In this document: piece by piece, positions 40,042-50,123 of the stretch
How the letters are laid out: each line of letters opens with the position of its first letter
Numbering within the stretch: position 1 is the first letter of the stretch
Assembly: GCA_023807065.1 (NCBI GenBank)
Contig: JAJJLU010003473.1
Span: 23,990-87,989, forward strand
Reading direction: 5' to 3'
DNA: 64,000 nt
From: Isotricha intestinalis
Lineage: Eukaryota; Ciliophora; Litostomatea; Vestibuliferida; Isotrichidae
Made by a program: the position numbers and the translations under genes
Notes under the pieces: model-generated
What the model was told of the DNA's origin: nothing
Seen by the model: only the letters and a program-made list of their open reading frames with translations
Databases searched by the model: none

Positions 40042-42564
40042 ATGTCAAAAATAAAAACAAACGAAACAGATAAACTTCTTTCAACTTCAATAAATTATTC
40101 GCAAAATGACAGTATGAAACCCTTAACTTCAGATCCAACAAATACTTTTAAAATATTAAATGCAAACCAAAATAATTTACGTTCAATAAAGAATTTAACA
40201 TCCTCTCCTAAAAATCCAGTGAACAAAACAAATTCAAATAAATCAAAATTAGTATCGAAAAGAACGATAAAATCATTTCAAAATAGTGTAGTGAGTAAAA
40301 AAAGTTTTAAAGAAGATGATGATAATTTCGAAGAAATAAGTCATCAAAGTTTTAAATTAAACGAAGAAACAAAAAGTATAAAAAGTTCAAAAAGTGTAAA
40401 AACTCCCAAAAGTAAAAGTTCTAAAAGTAATAATTCTAAAAGCAAAGTTTCTGAAAATGAAGAAAATTCAAATGAAAATGAATCTCAAAATAATGATGAA
40501 TATGATGATGAACAAGAAGAAATTGATAATCAAGTTCAAAATAATGAAGCCATAAATAGAAAATTATATAAAAGAGAAAAAATATGTGATACTGATACAG
40601 AAGATGAAGAAAGTGATAATGAAAAAGAAGTTCCTTGGGTTATATTACCTGATACTTCATATAAAAAATTCTGGGATTTATTATTAAGTATTGTTATTAT
40701 GTATTGTGCTATTCATTCTCCTTATGAAATTGCTTTTTTAGAGAATTTTGGATTTTCAATAATTGATATATTTGTTATTATTATTTTAGCAATTGATATT
40801 ATTTTAACTTTCTTTTCTGCATATACTGATAGTGAAGAAAATTTAGTTAAAAATCATAGGAAAATTGTAACAAGATATTTAAAAGGATGGTTTTTTATTG
40901 ATGTTTTAGCGATATTTCCTTTTACATTATTTATAGACATTGATAAAACAAAAATAACAAAATATTCAATATTACCAAAATCATATAGATTAGTGAAATG
41001 TATAGAATTATTGAGAATAACAAAAATGAATAGCAAAGGGAATGTACATCATGTAACAAAATATTTCTTGGAAAAACTAAAAATAAACGCTAATATAGAA
41101 AGATTATTATTTTTTGTATTACTTTTCTTCCTAATGAACCACTTATGTGCATGTTTTTGGTTTTTAACAGCAAAATTACAGGATATGGATCCTGATTGTT
41201 GGGTAGTTAGATTAGGTTATGTAGATTGTTCAAATATCGAATTATATATTATTAGTTTTTATTGGACATTAACTACAGTAACTACAGTAGGTTATGGTGA
41301 TATTTCAGCAGGAACTACTTTAGAAAGAGTTTATAATTTATTTATTATGTCTTTTGGAGTTTTATTATATAGTTTTGCAATTGGTTCTTTAAGTTCTATT
41401 GTTTCTACTATGGATCAACAAACTGAAGAAATGAATCAAAAATTACAAATTTTAAGTTCTATTAAAAAAGAATTTAATTTAAATCAAGGAATTTATGATA
41501 AAGTTAGAAAAGTCATTAAATATGATTTAAGTAGAAATCAAAAAGATAAAATGAATTTTTTACAAGAATTACCTAATAAATTGAGAATTGAATTAAGTCA
41601 AATTATGCATGATAAAGTAATTCAAAACTTATATTTTTTTAGAGATCAACCAAGTGATTTTTTTGCTTATGTTGCTCCACTTTTGAAGCCAGTTAAATTT
41701 AGTCAAAATGATTATTTATATAAAGTTCAAGATATGATTGATGAAATGTATTTTGTTGCCAAAGGAACTGTTATTTTTTGCTTAGATAAAAAATATGGAG
41801 AGAAAGAAATCAGAGAAATTAAGAAAAATAATAATTTTGGAGAAATTGAAATGTGTTTAAATGAAAAATTAACTTTTAATATTAAAATTAAAAGTAGAAA
41901 TTGTGAATTATTTGTTTTGAAAAAAAATGATTTTTTAAGATTATCAGTTAACTTCAAAGAATTTATAGAGAATTTCTTACATAAAAGTTTAATGAAGTAT
42001 TTAAAATTTAATGAAGAAAAAAATAAAATGATAAAAGAATTCGAAACATTAATGAATAAAGCAAATAATAAGAACAAAGATAAAGAAAAAGAAAATGAAG
42101 ATAAGAAAAGTAAGAATTCAGATAAAAGTTCAAATCATAATCATTTAATTGAAAGTGAAAGAAGTAAAAAAAATGAAGAAGATTCAGATTCTCATATGGA
42201 TGATTCAGAAAATCAAAATAAGAATAATTTAATTGATGAAACTTCTCACGAAAAATCTCCAAGTGGAAATAAATCAAATAGAAGCAAAAAAAGTGAAGAT
42301 AAAAGTTCTGATTTATCTTTAATTCAATTAAAAGAAATGAAAACTGATGATGGAGATTTAAATGAAAAATTAAAAAAGAAAATTGATAAAATTTCTAATA
42401 TTTTAGAAAAAGAAAATTTAAATTTGGAAGGTATCGATGAAGATCCAAAAGAATTACTTAAAAAAATTAAATTGGAAACTGATTTAAATACAAAGAATGA
42501 ATTAGTAAGTAAATTAGAAGAAATTATGCAAAAAGTATTTGAAAAAAATCCAAAACAAAATTAA
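40042..42564 (+). CDS. cyclic-nucleotide-binding-domain K+ channel (EAG/HCN/CNG superfamily), 840 aa
   Basis: A disordered Ser/Lys/Asn-rich N-terminus (to about 195) precedes six transmembrane segments. S1 begins after FWDLLLSIVIMYCAIHS, S4 is weakly charged (LPKSYRLVKCIELLRITKM), and the pore holds TTVTTVGYGDIS at about residue 415. TVGYGD is the K+-selective filter. A C-linker follows, then a cyclic-nucleotide-binding fold at about 555-650 (MIDEMYFVAKGTVIF, FGEIEMCLNEKLTFNIKI). The phosphate-binding cassette lacks the RTA arginine, so cyclic nucleotides may not bind. The tail is acidic/lysine-rich with helices. The family sits in plasma or ciliary membranes and sets excitability; ciliates have many such channels. 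Confidence 0.92.
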   Translation: MSKIKTNETDKLLSTSINYSQNDSMKPLTSDPTNTFKILNANQNNLRSIKNLTSSPKNPVNKTNSNKSKLVSKRTIKSFQNSVVSKKSFKEDDDNFEEISHQSFKLNEETKSIKSSKSVKTPKSKSSKSNNSKSKVSENEENSNENESQNNDEYDDEQEEIDNQVQNNEAINRKLYKREKICDTDTEDEESDNEKEVPWVILPDTSYKKFWDLLLSIVIMYCAIHSPYEIAFLENFGFSIIDIFVIIILAIDIILTFFSAYTDSEENLVKNHRKIVTRYLKGWFFIDVLAIFPFTLFIDIDKTKITKYSILPKSYRLVKCIELLRITKMNSKGNVHHVTKYFLEKLKINANIERLLFFVLLFFLMNHLCACFWFLTAKLQDMDPDCWVVRLGYVDCSNIELYIISFYWTLTTVTTVGYGDISAGTTLERVYNLFIMSFGVLLYSFAIGSLSSIVSTMDQQTEEMNQKLQILSSIKKEFNLNQGIYDKVRKVIKYDLSRNQKDKMNFLQELPNKLRIELSQIMHDKVIQNLYFFRDQPSDFFAYVAPLLKPVKFSQNDYLYKVQDMIDEMYFVAKGTVIFCLDKKYGEKEIREIKKNNNFGEIEMCLNEKLTFNIKIKSRNCELFVLKKNDFLRLSVNFKEFIENFLHKSLMKYLKFNEEKNKMIKEFETLMNKANNKNKDKEKENEDKKSKNSDKSSNHNHLIESERSKKNEEDSDSHMDDSENQNKNNLIDETSHEKSPSGNKSNRSKKSEDKSSDLSLIQLKEMKTDDGDLNEKLKKKIDKISNILEKENLNLEGIDEDPKELLKKIKLETDLNTKNELVSKLEEIMQKVFEKNPKQN

Positions 42565-43657
42565 ATGAAGAGTATTCTTTGGGTTTAATATATATTTTTT
42601 ATATTGATTTTCATTAATTTTATTGAAAATTTTAATTAGTTGTTATAATTTTTATTTGGTAAATAAATATAATATATATATGTCTAAAATTAAATTCTTT
42701 TTATTTTCTTAATATAAAAAACTATAATTTTATTTGAGAAAAAAAATTAAAAAATTTTATTTTTTTTAAGAAAAAGAAAAGAAAGCAAGAAAAACTCTAT
42801 AAGAAGAAATAATGGAAATGTTTATATATATAAGAGATTATCGTTTTTTTAGAATATGAACAATAAAAGATAATGTTAATTCAATAAAGAAATACTATAA
42901 AAGAATATAATACTAGGTAAAAAATAAAAATAATCTAATATAAAAAATCAACTATATTTAAAAAGGAACACAATAAAAAGAAATTATCTTTGATATTTTT
43001 TTGAAAAAAGAAAAAATTTGTTCGAAGAATTATGAATTAAACAATAAAAAGGATTAAAAAAAATAAATCTAAAATTTAAAAAAATGTAAACACCAAAAAA
43101 AATTCGGACTATGTAATTTTTTTTAATTAATTGTAAAATTCTAAATTTTATATCTTTCTAAATTTATTTATAAATCAAATAAAAAATTAAAATTTCCCTT
43201 GAATTAAAAACCAATCCGCAAAAATATTATAAAAAAAAGAATAATTTAAAAAAACATCTAAAACCCAGATATTGGTGAAGAAAGCAATTATATATAATAG
43301 AAAAAACAGAATGCCCCAAGGATAAATTTATAGTGTGTTTTGTATTTAATAATCCTAGATTTTATAAAAACTAATCCAATTTAAAAGAAAGAAAAAGTCA
43401 GATATTAAAAAAACAAAAATAAAAGATATTTTTAGTTTTTTCTAAATTATCTGAATAATAGAAATTACATAAAAAGAAATCTATAAAGATATGATTTTAA
43501 ACATTTCATTATTATCTCCTAGCTAAGAACTTAATAAAATTTTTAGCATTTTTTAGAAAATTTAAAATGTTTGCAAACAAACAAATTCAAAATAAAATAA
43601 AAAATTATTTAAAAAAAATAAGATTATAAAACAAATAAAAAAATATAAAAAGGATAA
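42565..43657. other. intergenic 1.1 kb, A-rich, no supported feature
   Basis: A-rich on the plus strand. One frame gives a peptide-like string if TAA is read as Gln, but stops occur about as often as expected by chance at this AT content. No RNA gene is seen. Confidence 0.5.
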
Positions 43658-45498
43658 ATGGGTAACGAACAAACTTCCCAAGAAGAACAAAGAGAAATAA
43701 TGGCAAATTCAGGCGATGATCAAACTCCAATATTTAATTTTGGAGATGATAATTTACCAAAAAATTCAATGGAATTTCCTTCAAATGAAGAATTTAAAAG
43801 AAAAAGAGAACATCATAAAACAATGTCAAGTATAACTTCAAATCCAAGAAATTTAAATAATAAAGAAGAAAAAGAAAATAAAAAATCACTTTTTGGAAAA
43901 AATGAAATTCCAAGAGAAAAAAAAATTGATTTTATTGAAAGTAAAGCCAATGAAAATGAAAAGGAAGAAATAAGAGAAAATGTTGACGATCAAGTTCCAG
44001 AAAAATTTGAAAGAAGAAAAGGAAGATCAATTTCATTAGTTGAAAAAAGAAAAATAGGTTCTCAAGTTTTTAAAGATGAATTAAAAATAAAAGTAAATAT
44101 AAATGCTTTAATTGATGAAGTTCAAGGATTACCTACAATGAAATATAAAGTAACTAATAAAATTGGAGAAGGAAGTTATGGTGCTGTTTATTTAGCTTAT
44201 AATTTATTTACAAAACAAAAAGTGGCTATTAAAAGAATTGTTAAAAGTGAAGAAAATAAAATTGATGAATTAGAATTAAAAAATGAAATTAATATATATT
44301 AAAAAAATTAGATCATCCAAATATTTTGAAAATAATGGAATTTTATTCAAGTGAACATTCATATTATATTATTACTGATTATTGTGCTAATGGTGAATTA
44401 TATGATCAAATTAAGTATAAATATAATGAAAATCAATTAGCAGTTTTATTTTATCAAATATTTTCTGGCTTAGCTTATTTACATTCAAATAATATTGTTC
44501 ATAGAGATTTAAAATTAGAAAATATTGTAATAACTGAAATTGAAAATGATAAAAAAACAAATGACAGATATTTTTGGGTTAAAATAATTGATTTTGGGAC
44601 AGCTAAATTTTTTGATAAGAATAAAAAAGAAAAAATTGTTGTTGGAAGTTCATATTATATAGCACCTGAAGTTTTAAAAAAGAATTATAATGAAAAATGT
44701 GATACATGGTCAGTTGGTGTAATTTTATATATGTTAATTGTGGGAAGAGCACCTTTTGATGGGAAAGATGATGAAGAAATAATAAATAATATTAAAAAAG
44801 GAAAATATAATACAGAACATCCAAAATTAATAAATTCATCCTCTGAAGTACAAGATTTAGTTAAAAATTTATTACAAATTGATGTACAAAAAAGATTTTC
44901 TGCTGTTGAAGCTTTAAAACATCCTTGGTTTAAAAAATTTAATGCTAAATATTTATATTCTAATCTTGATGAGGGTACAATTAAAACTTATTTAAATAGA
45001 TTACGACATTATCAAATAAATTCTAAATTCCAACAAATGGTATGGTTATTTATTGTTCATAATTTACAAGAAAATCAAGAAACAAAAGAAATTTTAAAAA
45101 TTTTTAGATTATTTAATGAAAATGATGATGGAAAATTATCAAAGGAAGAATTATATAAAGGTTTAATTAAATATTTTGATAAAAAAGATATTGATAAAGA
45201 AATTGATGATATAATATTATTATTAGATACTTCTAATTTAGGTTATATTACTTTTGAAGGTTTTTTAAGTGGTTGTGTGAATAAAATGAAAATATTATCT
45301 GAAGAACATTTAATTTATGCTTTTAATTTTTTTGATAAAAATAGAAAAGGAAGAATTACTTTCGAAGGAATTAAAGGATATTTTGTTAACGATAAAACTA
45401 CTGAAAATGCTTTTAAATCTATTTATAATGAAATTGATACTAATAGAGATGGAGAAATTGATTTTAGTGAATTTAAGAATATGATGTTTGGTAATTAA
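43658..45498 (+). CDS. calcium-dependent protein kinase (CDPK), frame broken by an apparent 2-nt insertion at 44297
   Basis: The start MGNEQTSQ fits N-myristoylation. The N-terminal tail (about 165 aa) is charged. The kinase has GEGSYGAVYLA, VAIKR, helix-C Glu in ELKNEIN, HRDLKLEN, DFG, and GSSYYIAPEV with DTWSVGVILYML. A CDPK junction region and four EF hands follow. EF1 (NENDDGKLSKEE) is near-canonical and EF4 (DTNRDGEIDFSE) is canonical. EF2 (DTSNLGYITFEG) and EF3 (DKNRKGRITFEG) lack the position-12 Glu. The frame breaks inside an AT repeat at about 44291-44300: one frame ends NEINIY-stop, the other resumes LKKLDHPN. Removing TA gives the expected NEINILKKLDHPN. No GT-AG intron fits. It is either a sequencing indel or a real lesion; the reading frames on both sides are intact. 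Confidence 0.85.
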
Positions 45499-46377
45499 TT
45501 TTTTAATTTAGCTCAAAAGTTTAAAAAATTCTATTTTAATTTATGAATTATTAAGTGTTGATGAGTTTTTAATTATTTTTATTTTATTTCATTGTTTGTA
45601 AAAAAAAATTTTTTAAAATTTTTTATTTATTAAGTTCAATTTTGAATTAAAGGATTTATTCCTTTGATTGACTCTTTATAAAAAATTACCTAAAAATAAC
45701 ACATATATTCTTTATTTTCTCTATCCAGTCATTTGATTTTGTAAAACTAATCAACCAATATTCTTCAGATTTTCTTTCAATTTACTTTGATAATTATATC
45801 ACTTAAATATTTAATATTTGATTTTTTTGAAACTACTTTAAAAAGTTACCACTCTTTTTTTCTTAAATATTAATTTTTAAATATTCCTCTTTTATAACTA
45901 AATTTTAATGTCAATAAAAATTTGAGTTAAAAAAATAAAACTTTATTAAGTTCATTAAAAAAATCAAAATCATAAAAAAAATGGGAAATTCTATAATTTT
46001 GTTGGTGTTCTCTTTGAAAAATTTTTGACTTTGATAATAAAACATTATTTTGAATTTGATTTTAAATATTCTGAATTTATTCATATGATTTTTCTTTCCC
46101 ATTTAATTTTTTTATTTTATTTTAGATATAATTTATCTTCTTGTTTATTAATATTTTTATTCTTAAATATTTCTATTTACTTAATTTTTTTAATTCCTTC
46201 CGTCTTTGTATTTATTTTTCCAAAGAAGAGTATTTTTTTAACTTTTTTATTATTATTTTTGTGATAAGGTGAAATACGAAAAATTATAATTTTTAATCGT
46301 AAAATAATTTAAAAAAACAAAAAAAAATAAAGATTCTCGATTGAATTTATTAAAATGTATAAAATAAAATAATTATT
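45499..46377. other. intergenic 0.9 kb, no supported gene
   Basis: Two overlapping, opposite short ORFs (plus 46025, minus 46102) are hydrophobic or lysine-rich and have no recognisable motif. I take them as chance. No RNA gene or repeat is seen. Confidence 0.45.
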
Positions 46378-47286
46378 ATGGGATGCTCATCTGCAAAAGA
46401 AAGAATAGTAAATAAAATGTTAACATTGAAATTACAAAAATTTTTACTCAATGAAGAAAGAGAAAGACGTTGTAAAGATTATAAACATTTGACAGGTAAT
46501 AAAATTGAAAAAAAAGAAATTCCAGATTACATTGAACAAAATGAAAAGAATAAAAAAAATAAAAAAAATAAAAAGTCAAATAATAAAGATGATAATGTTG
46601 AAAATGAAGATGACAATAAGGAAAATGAAGATAATAATTTAATGGATAATAATAATGAAAATAAAATAAATTATTTAGAAAAAAATAATGATAATTCAAA
46701 TGAAGAAAATGATATTTTCGTAATAAGTAAAAAAAAAGAAAATCAAAGTGAAGAAAAAGAAGATAAAAATAAGAAAAATGAAAAAAAAAATAATAATGAA
46801 AAAGATATAAAAGAAGATAAAAATAATAATAATGAAAAAAAAAATAATAATGAAAAAGATATAAAATCATCTAATAATAATAATTTGAATAAAAAAAGTA
46901 AAGACGAATTACCAAAAGAAAATAATCAAATAAATGAAAATCCAAAAAAAGATACAAAAATAAAGGATGAAGAAAAAAATAAAAATAATAAAAAGAATGA
47001 AACAAAAGAGCAAAATAATAAAAAGAACGAAGAGAATGACATTAATAATTTATTAGACAATAAAGAAAAAGAAAATAAAAATAAGAGGAATATAGAGAAT
47101 AATTTAAATTTAAATGAATTAAATAAGAATAAAGAATCATTAACTAAAAATAAAACAATTAATCAAACTCCAATAAATAACCAAAAAAAACAAATGAACG
47201 ATAAAAATCCGAATACAAAAAAAATAAATAAAGAAAAAAATAAATCTGAAAGCAGTAGTAGCAGTAGTAGTAGTGATTCAGATTAA
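46378..47286 (+). CDS. putatively lipid-anchored low-complexity protein (MGCSS start), 302 aa
   Basis: The N-terminus MGCSSAKERIVNKMLTLKLQ has Gly-2 and Cys-3 followed by Ser, the classic N-myristoylation plus palmitoylation signature for plasma-membrane anchoring. Residues 10-55 form a likely helix (LKLQKFLLNEERERRC). The rest is Asn/Lys/Glu low complexity with an internal repeat (NNNEKDIKEDKNN-like, nucleotides about 46790-46870), ending in a Ser-rich, acidic tail (SESSSSSSSSDSD). The Ser run with trailing Asp resembles CK2 target sites. No domain recognised. Confidence 0.7.
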   Translation: MGCSSAKERIVNKMLTLKLQKFLLNEERERRCKDYKHLTGNKIEKKEIPDYIEQNEKNKKNKKNKKSNNKDDNVENEDDNKENEDNNLMDNNNENKINYLEKNNDNSNEENDIFVISKKKENQSEEKEDKNKKNEKKNNNEKDIKEDKNNNNEKKNNNEKDIKSSNNNNLNKKSKDELPKENNQINENPKKDTKIKDEEKNKNNKKNETKEQNNKKNEENDINNLLDNKEKENKNKRNIENNLNLNELNKNKESLTKNKTINQTPINNQKKQMNDKNPNTKKINKEKNKSESSSSSSSSDSD

Positions 47287-48498
47287 ATAAATGTTAAATC
47301 TTTTTATTAACTTATATTCTTTATTTTAATTTGTAAAATGGATATTAAAATTTTAATTTTTTTTCCCTCCTAATTTTAGAAAAAATTCCAAATTTATTTT
47401 ATGATTTAAAAATTTAAAAATATTAATTAAAAAAAATCACAAAAATCAAAAATTCCGAGCAAATATTATAAACAGAAATAATGACTCTCAAAATTTTTAA
47501 TAATTGTTAAAGAATAATATTAAACATAAATAAAATCTTTTAGTATTTTGATATAAGAATTTTTCATCAAAAAAAAAATTGATATTATGATTTAGTGTCC
47601 TGATAAATACAAAATTTTAAAAATAATTAAAAAATAATTTTAAAAAATAAGACAAATAAAATTTAAATGATATGAATAAATCAAATCTTTTATTTTTTGT
47701 TATATTCTAATAATTGAAAAAACTTTTTTTTCTTTCATCGATTAATTTAACACCAAAAAAGAGACAGAAAACAATTTTTGAAGGATATTTTTTCATGAAA
47801 AACAGTAATTTATCAAAAATACAATTTTTGATAAAAGAGAAAAAAATAAAATAAAGGTATAATTACTTTTCAAAATAAATTTAAATTTGAAAACTATAAA
47901 ATTTGTGGATTAATTCACAACAAATTAAAATTAAGTTTTAAAAAATGTTTAGATAATAAAATCTAAAAATAAGAAGAAACACAAATTTAATCCTAAGGTA
48001 AGAAAAAATTATTGTTTTTTTAAAGTAATAAAATTTCATTTCTTATTTAAGTATTAGTAATAATTTTTAATGAATTATCTATTAAATCAATTAAAAATTA
48101 ATTTGAACAATTATATAATTTAAATTTATTTTAATTATATTTTTTGATTATTTTGAAAAATATCATTAATTTTCTTTTGAAAAAAATTTTGCAATTATTT
48201 TTATTATCAATTAAGTAATATGCCAATTATTTTTTCTTTTTCAATTGAATTTTAAATAGAAATATTAATATTTAGAAACAAAAATATTTTAATTAATTTA
48301 TAATAAATAGAAATTATACTTATTAATGTTTAATTATAAAATAATTTCTATTTTTTTTAACTCTTTTTAAATATTTTGATTTCTATAAAATGAAAATATA
48401 AAAATATTTTTTAAATATTATGATATCATTAAAACTTTATATAAAAATAAAGAGAATAAAAATAATTTCGATATGATTTTTTAAAATTATTTTTAATT
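47287..48498. other. intergenic 1.2 kb, no feature seen
   Basis: AT-rich with stops in all frames; no motif, RNA gene or convincing relic. Confidence 0.55.
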
Positions 48499-48849
48499 TT
48501 ATTTTAATTTTTGCTTTATTTCTTTTAGATCTTTTTCCAATTCATTAATTTTTTGTTCATTTCCATGATGATGAAACATATCAAAAACACTTTTATTTTC
48601 ATTTGATACTTCTTCATTAAAATCTTTTATTAATTTGAAAGGTAATTTAATAATATTTTCAAATAAATCAAGAAAATCTGAATCATCAAAACCAACACTT
48701 TCTAAAAATCCATCTCCTTGATTTTCAGTTTCATTTTGTAAATTAGGTTTAATTGCTTCATTTAAATGTTTTTTTGGGTTATTTTTCTCTTTTAAATTGA
48801 GAGAATATATTTGAATTAATAAAAATATGAAGATAAAAGATTTCTTCAT
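48499..48849 (-). CDS. small secreted protein, 116 aa
   Basis: The ATG is 48849. MKKSFIFIFLLIQIYS is a clear signal peptide with likely cleavage near residue 16-18. The mature part is acidic and hydrophilic, with GDGFLESVGFDDSDFLDLFE, an amphipathic helix NIIKLPFKLIKDFNEE, a HHH cluster (about residue 94), and a C-terminal helix EQKINELEKDLKEIKQKLK. There are no cysteines in the mature part. It is not like the larger secreted protein at 17.3-18.1 kb except for the signal. Function unknown; it could be a surface or extracellular peptide precursor. Confidence 0.7.
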   Translation of the reverse strand: MKKSFIFIFLLIQIYSLNLKEKNNPKKHLNEAIKPNLQNETENQGDGFLESVGFDDSDFLDLFENIIKLPFKLIKDFNEEVSNENKSVFDMFHHHGNEQKINELEKDLKEIKQKLK

Positions 48850-48933
48850 CACTTATTTTATTTATTATATTTAATGAAAAAAAATAGAAATATTTTTTTT
48901 TATAAAAATTATTTCATTTAATCATTTATAAAA

Positions 48934-48957
48934 AATGGGGATAGGGCAATCCCCATT
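48934..48957. promoter_or_regulatory. GC-rich perfect inverted repeat upstream of the small secreted-protein gene
   Basis: AATGGGGAT at 48934-48942 and its exact complement ATCCCCATT at 48949-48957 flank the 6-nt loop AGGGCA. It is the most GC-rich short stretch in a very AT-rich spacer, 85 bp upstream of ATG 48849. A 9-bp perfect stem with four G-C pairs is rare by chance at this base composition. It could be a regulatory element, a hairpin in the 5' UTR or part of a small RNA. No function is proven. Confidence 0.5.
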
Positions 48958-49379
48958 CAATTTTTATATTATGAATATTTATATTATATTATAATGAAAT
49001 AATATAATAATTTAATATTCATTGTGGTTTATTTTAAAATACATTCAAAATAAATACATAAATTATTAACATTAAAGTAAATGAAAAAAAAAAAATTGAA
49101 AAATAAAATTACATAAATATTAAATCAATAAAAATAATCAAATTCTAATAAATTTGATTTTATGAACTTAATTAGTAACATAAATAAAAAATGATACAAA
49201 AAAGAAATCTTCAAAGTTCAATAATGAATTTCAATTCTTATAAATTAAATTCTTTAATAGCATCTCTTATTATTTTACCAAATTCTCTATTTAAAGAAAC
49301 CTCATTACTAAATCAATATTATTATCAATAATATTATATTTAAAAATCTACCTCTAAATGTTTGTTGCTTAGTAAAGTA

Positions 49380-49900
49380 CTTTATATATCATCTCCTTTT
49401 TTTTCTGAATTACAAAATGATTATGATACAAGATATTTTGATGAATTTTAAGAAAAAGAACCTTTTTATCCTATTAATAATAGGAAATTTCAAAAAAAAG
49501 ATATGTGTATTGTTTATTTAATAGAGAAAATGATAATTGGAGAAATATATATTTAGTGCTCTTTAAGTTTTTGATTCAATTAAAGAAAATATGATTTTAA
49601 TAAAAATAATGATTAAAATTTTCTTCTTTAAGTTCTTTAAATTTATCTAATTTTAATACTAATAATGTTAAATATATGATGAATATATACTATAAAAGTT
49701 CTTCTTTAATTTAAAAAATAAATTTGTGAAAAAGTTTTTGGTAAAGATATTATATTATAAATATTTATTTGATTTTACATTTAACAAGATGAAATTCTTT
49801 TTTAAAGTTTAATAAATTTTTAATATCTCTTAAGATTGTTTATGTCTTATAAAATTTTTGTAAAAATATGGAATTTAAAACTGGTCTTTTCTTAGATTTA
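49380..49900 (+). pseudogene. probable gene relic, family uncertain
   Basis: The plus strand shows SSPFFSELQNDYDTRYFDEF, a TAA, then EKEPFYPINNRKFQKKDMCI in the same frame (49398-49520). The peptides DNWRNIYLVLFKFL (about 49530-49580) and NMEFKTGLFLDL (about 49865-49900) follow in shifted frames. The first block vaguely resembles the DTRYFDEF segment of AGC-kinase C-tails, but no kinase core is seen upstream, so that link is weak. Stops and frame changes make it non-functional. Confidence 0.4.
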
Positions 49901-50123
49901 TAATTTAATCGTCTTTTCCTTTATTTTAAGGATTTTTAAAAATTAAAAAAATGATTTAAAAAGTAGTTGTAAATAACGAAACAAAAATCATATTATTTTT
50001 CTTTCAAAAAGAAAATAATTTACTCAATCATACTTATTATTCAAAATTATATTTATATTTAATTAAAAATTTAGAAAAATTAATGAATAAAAAAAAACAT
50101 TTTTTTCTTTATTTTAAAAAAAA

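Noticed and set aside
42770..43110. A plus-strand frame that reads like protein if TAA is taken as Gln, suggesting the ciliate TAA/TAG = Gln code
   Set aside because: Stops occur at about the rate expected by chance at this AT content. In all intact genes Gln is CAA and TAA ends the protein at conserved C-termini, so UAR reassignment is not supported.
44247..44311. A 65-nt GT-AG intron spanning the CDPK break
   Set aside because: Splicing it would delete helix C, including the conserved Glu, and leave VKNHPN. The coding content on both sides argues for an indel instead.
46025..46264. Hydrophobic 79-codon plus-strand ORF that could be a membrane protein
   Set aside because: It is only Phe/Ile/Leu from T-rich DNA, overlaps an antisense ORF, and shows no motif; chance is the simpler reading.
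49398..49460. A working AGC kinase gene
   Set aside because: Only a C-tail-like peptide is legible; there is no glycine loop, HRD or DFG upstream, and stops interrupt the frame.
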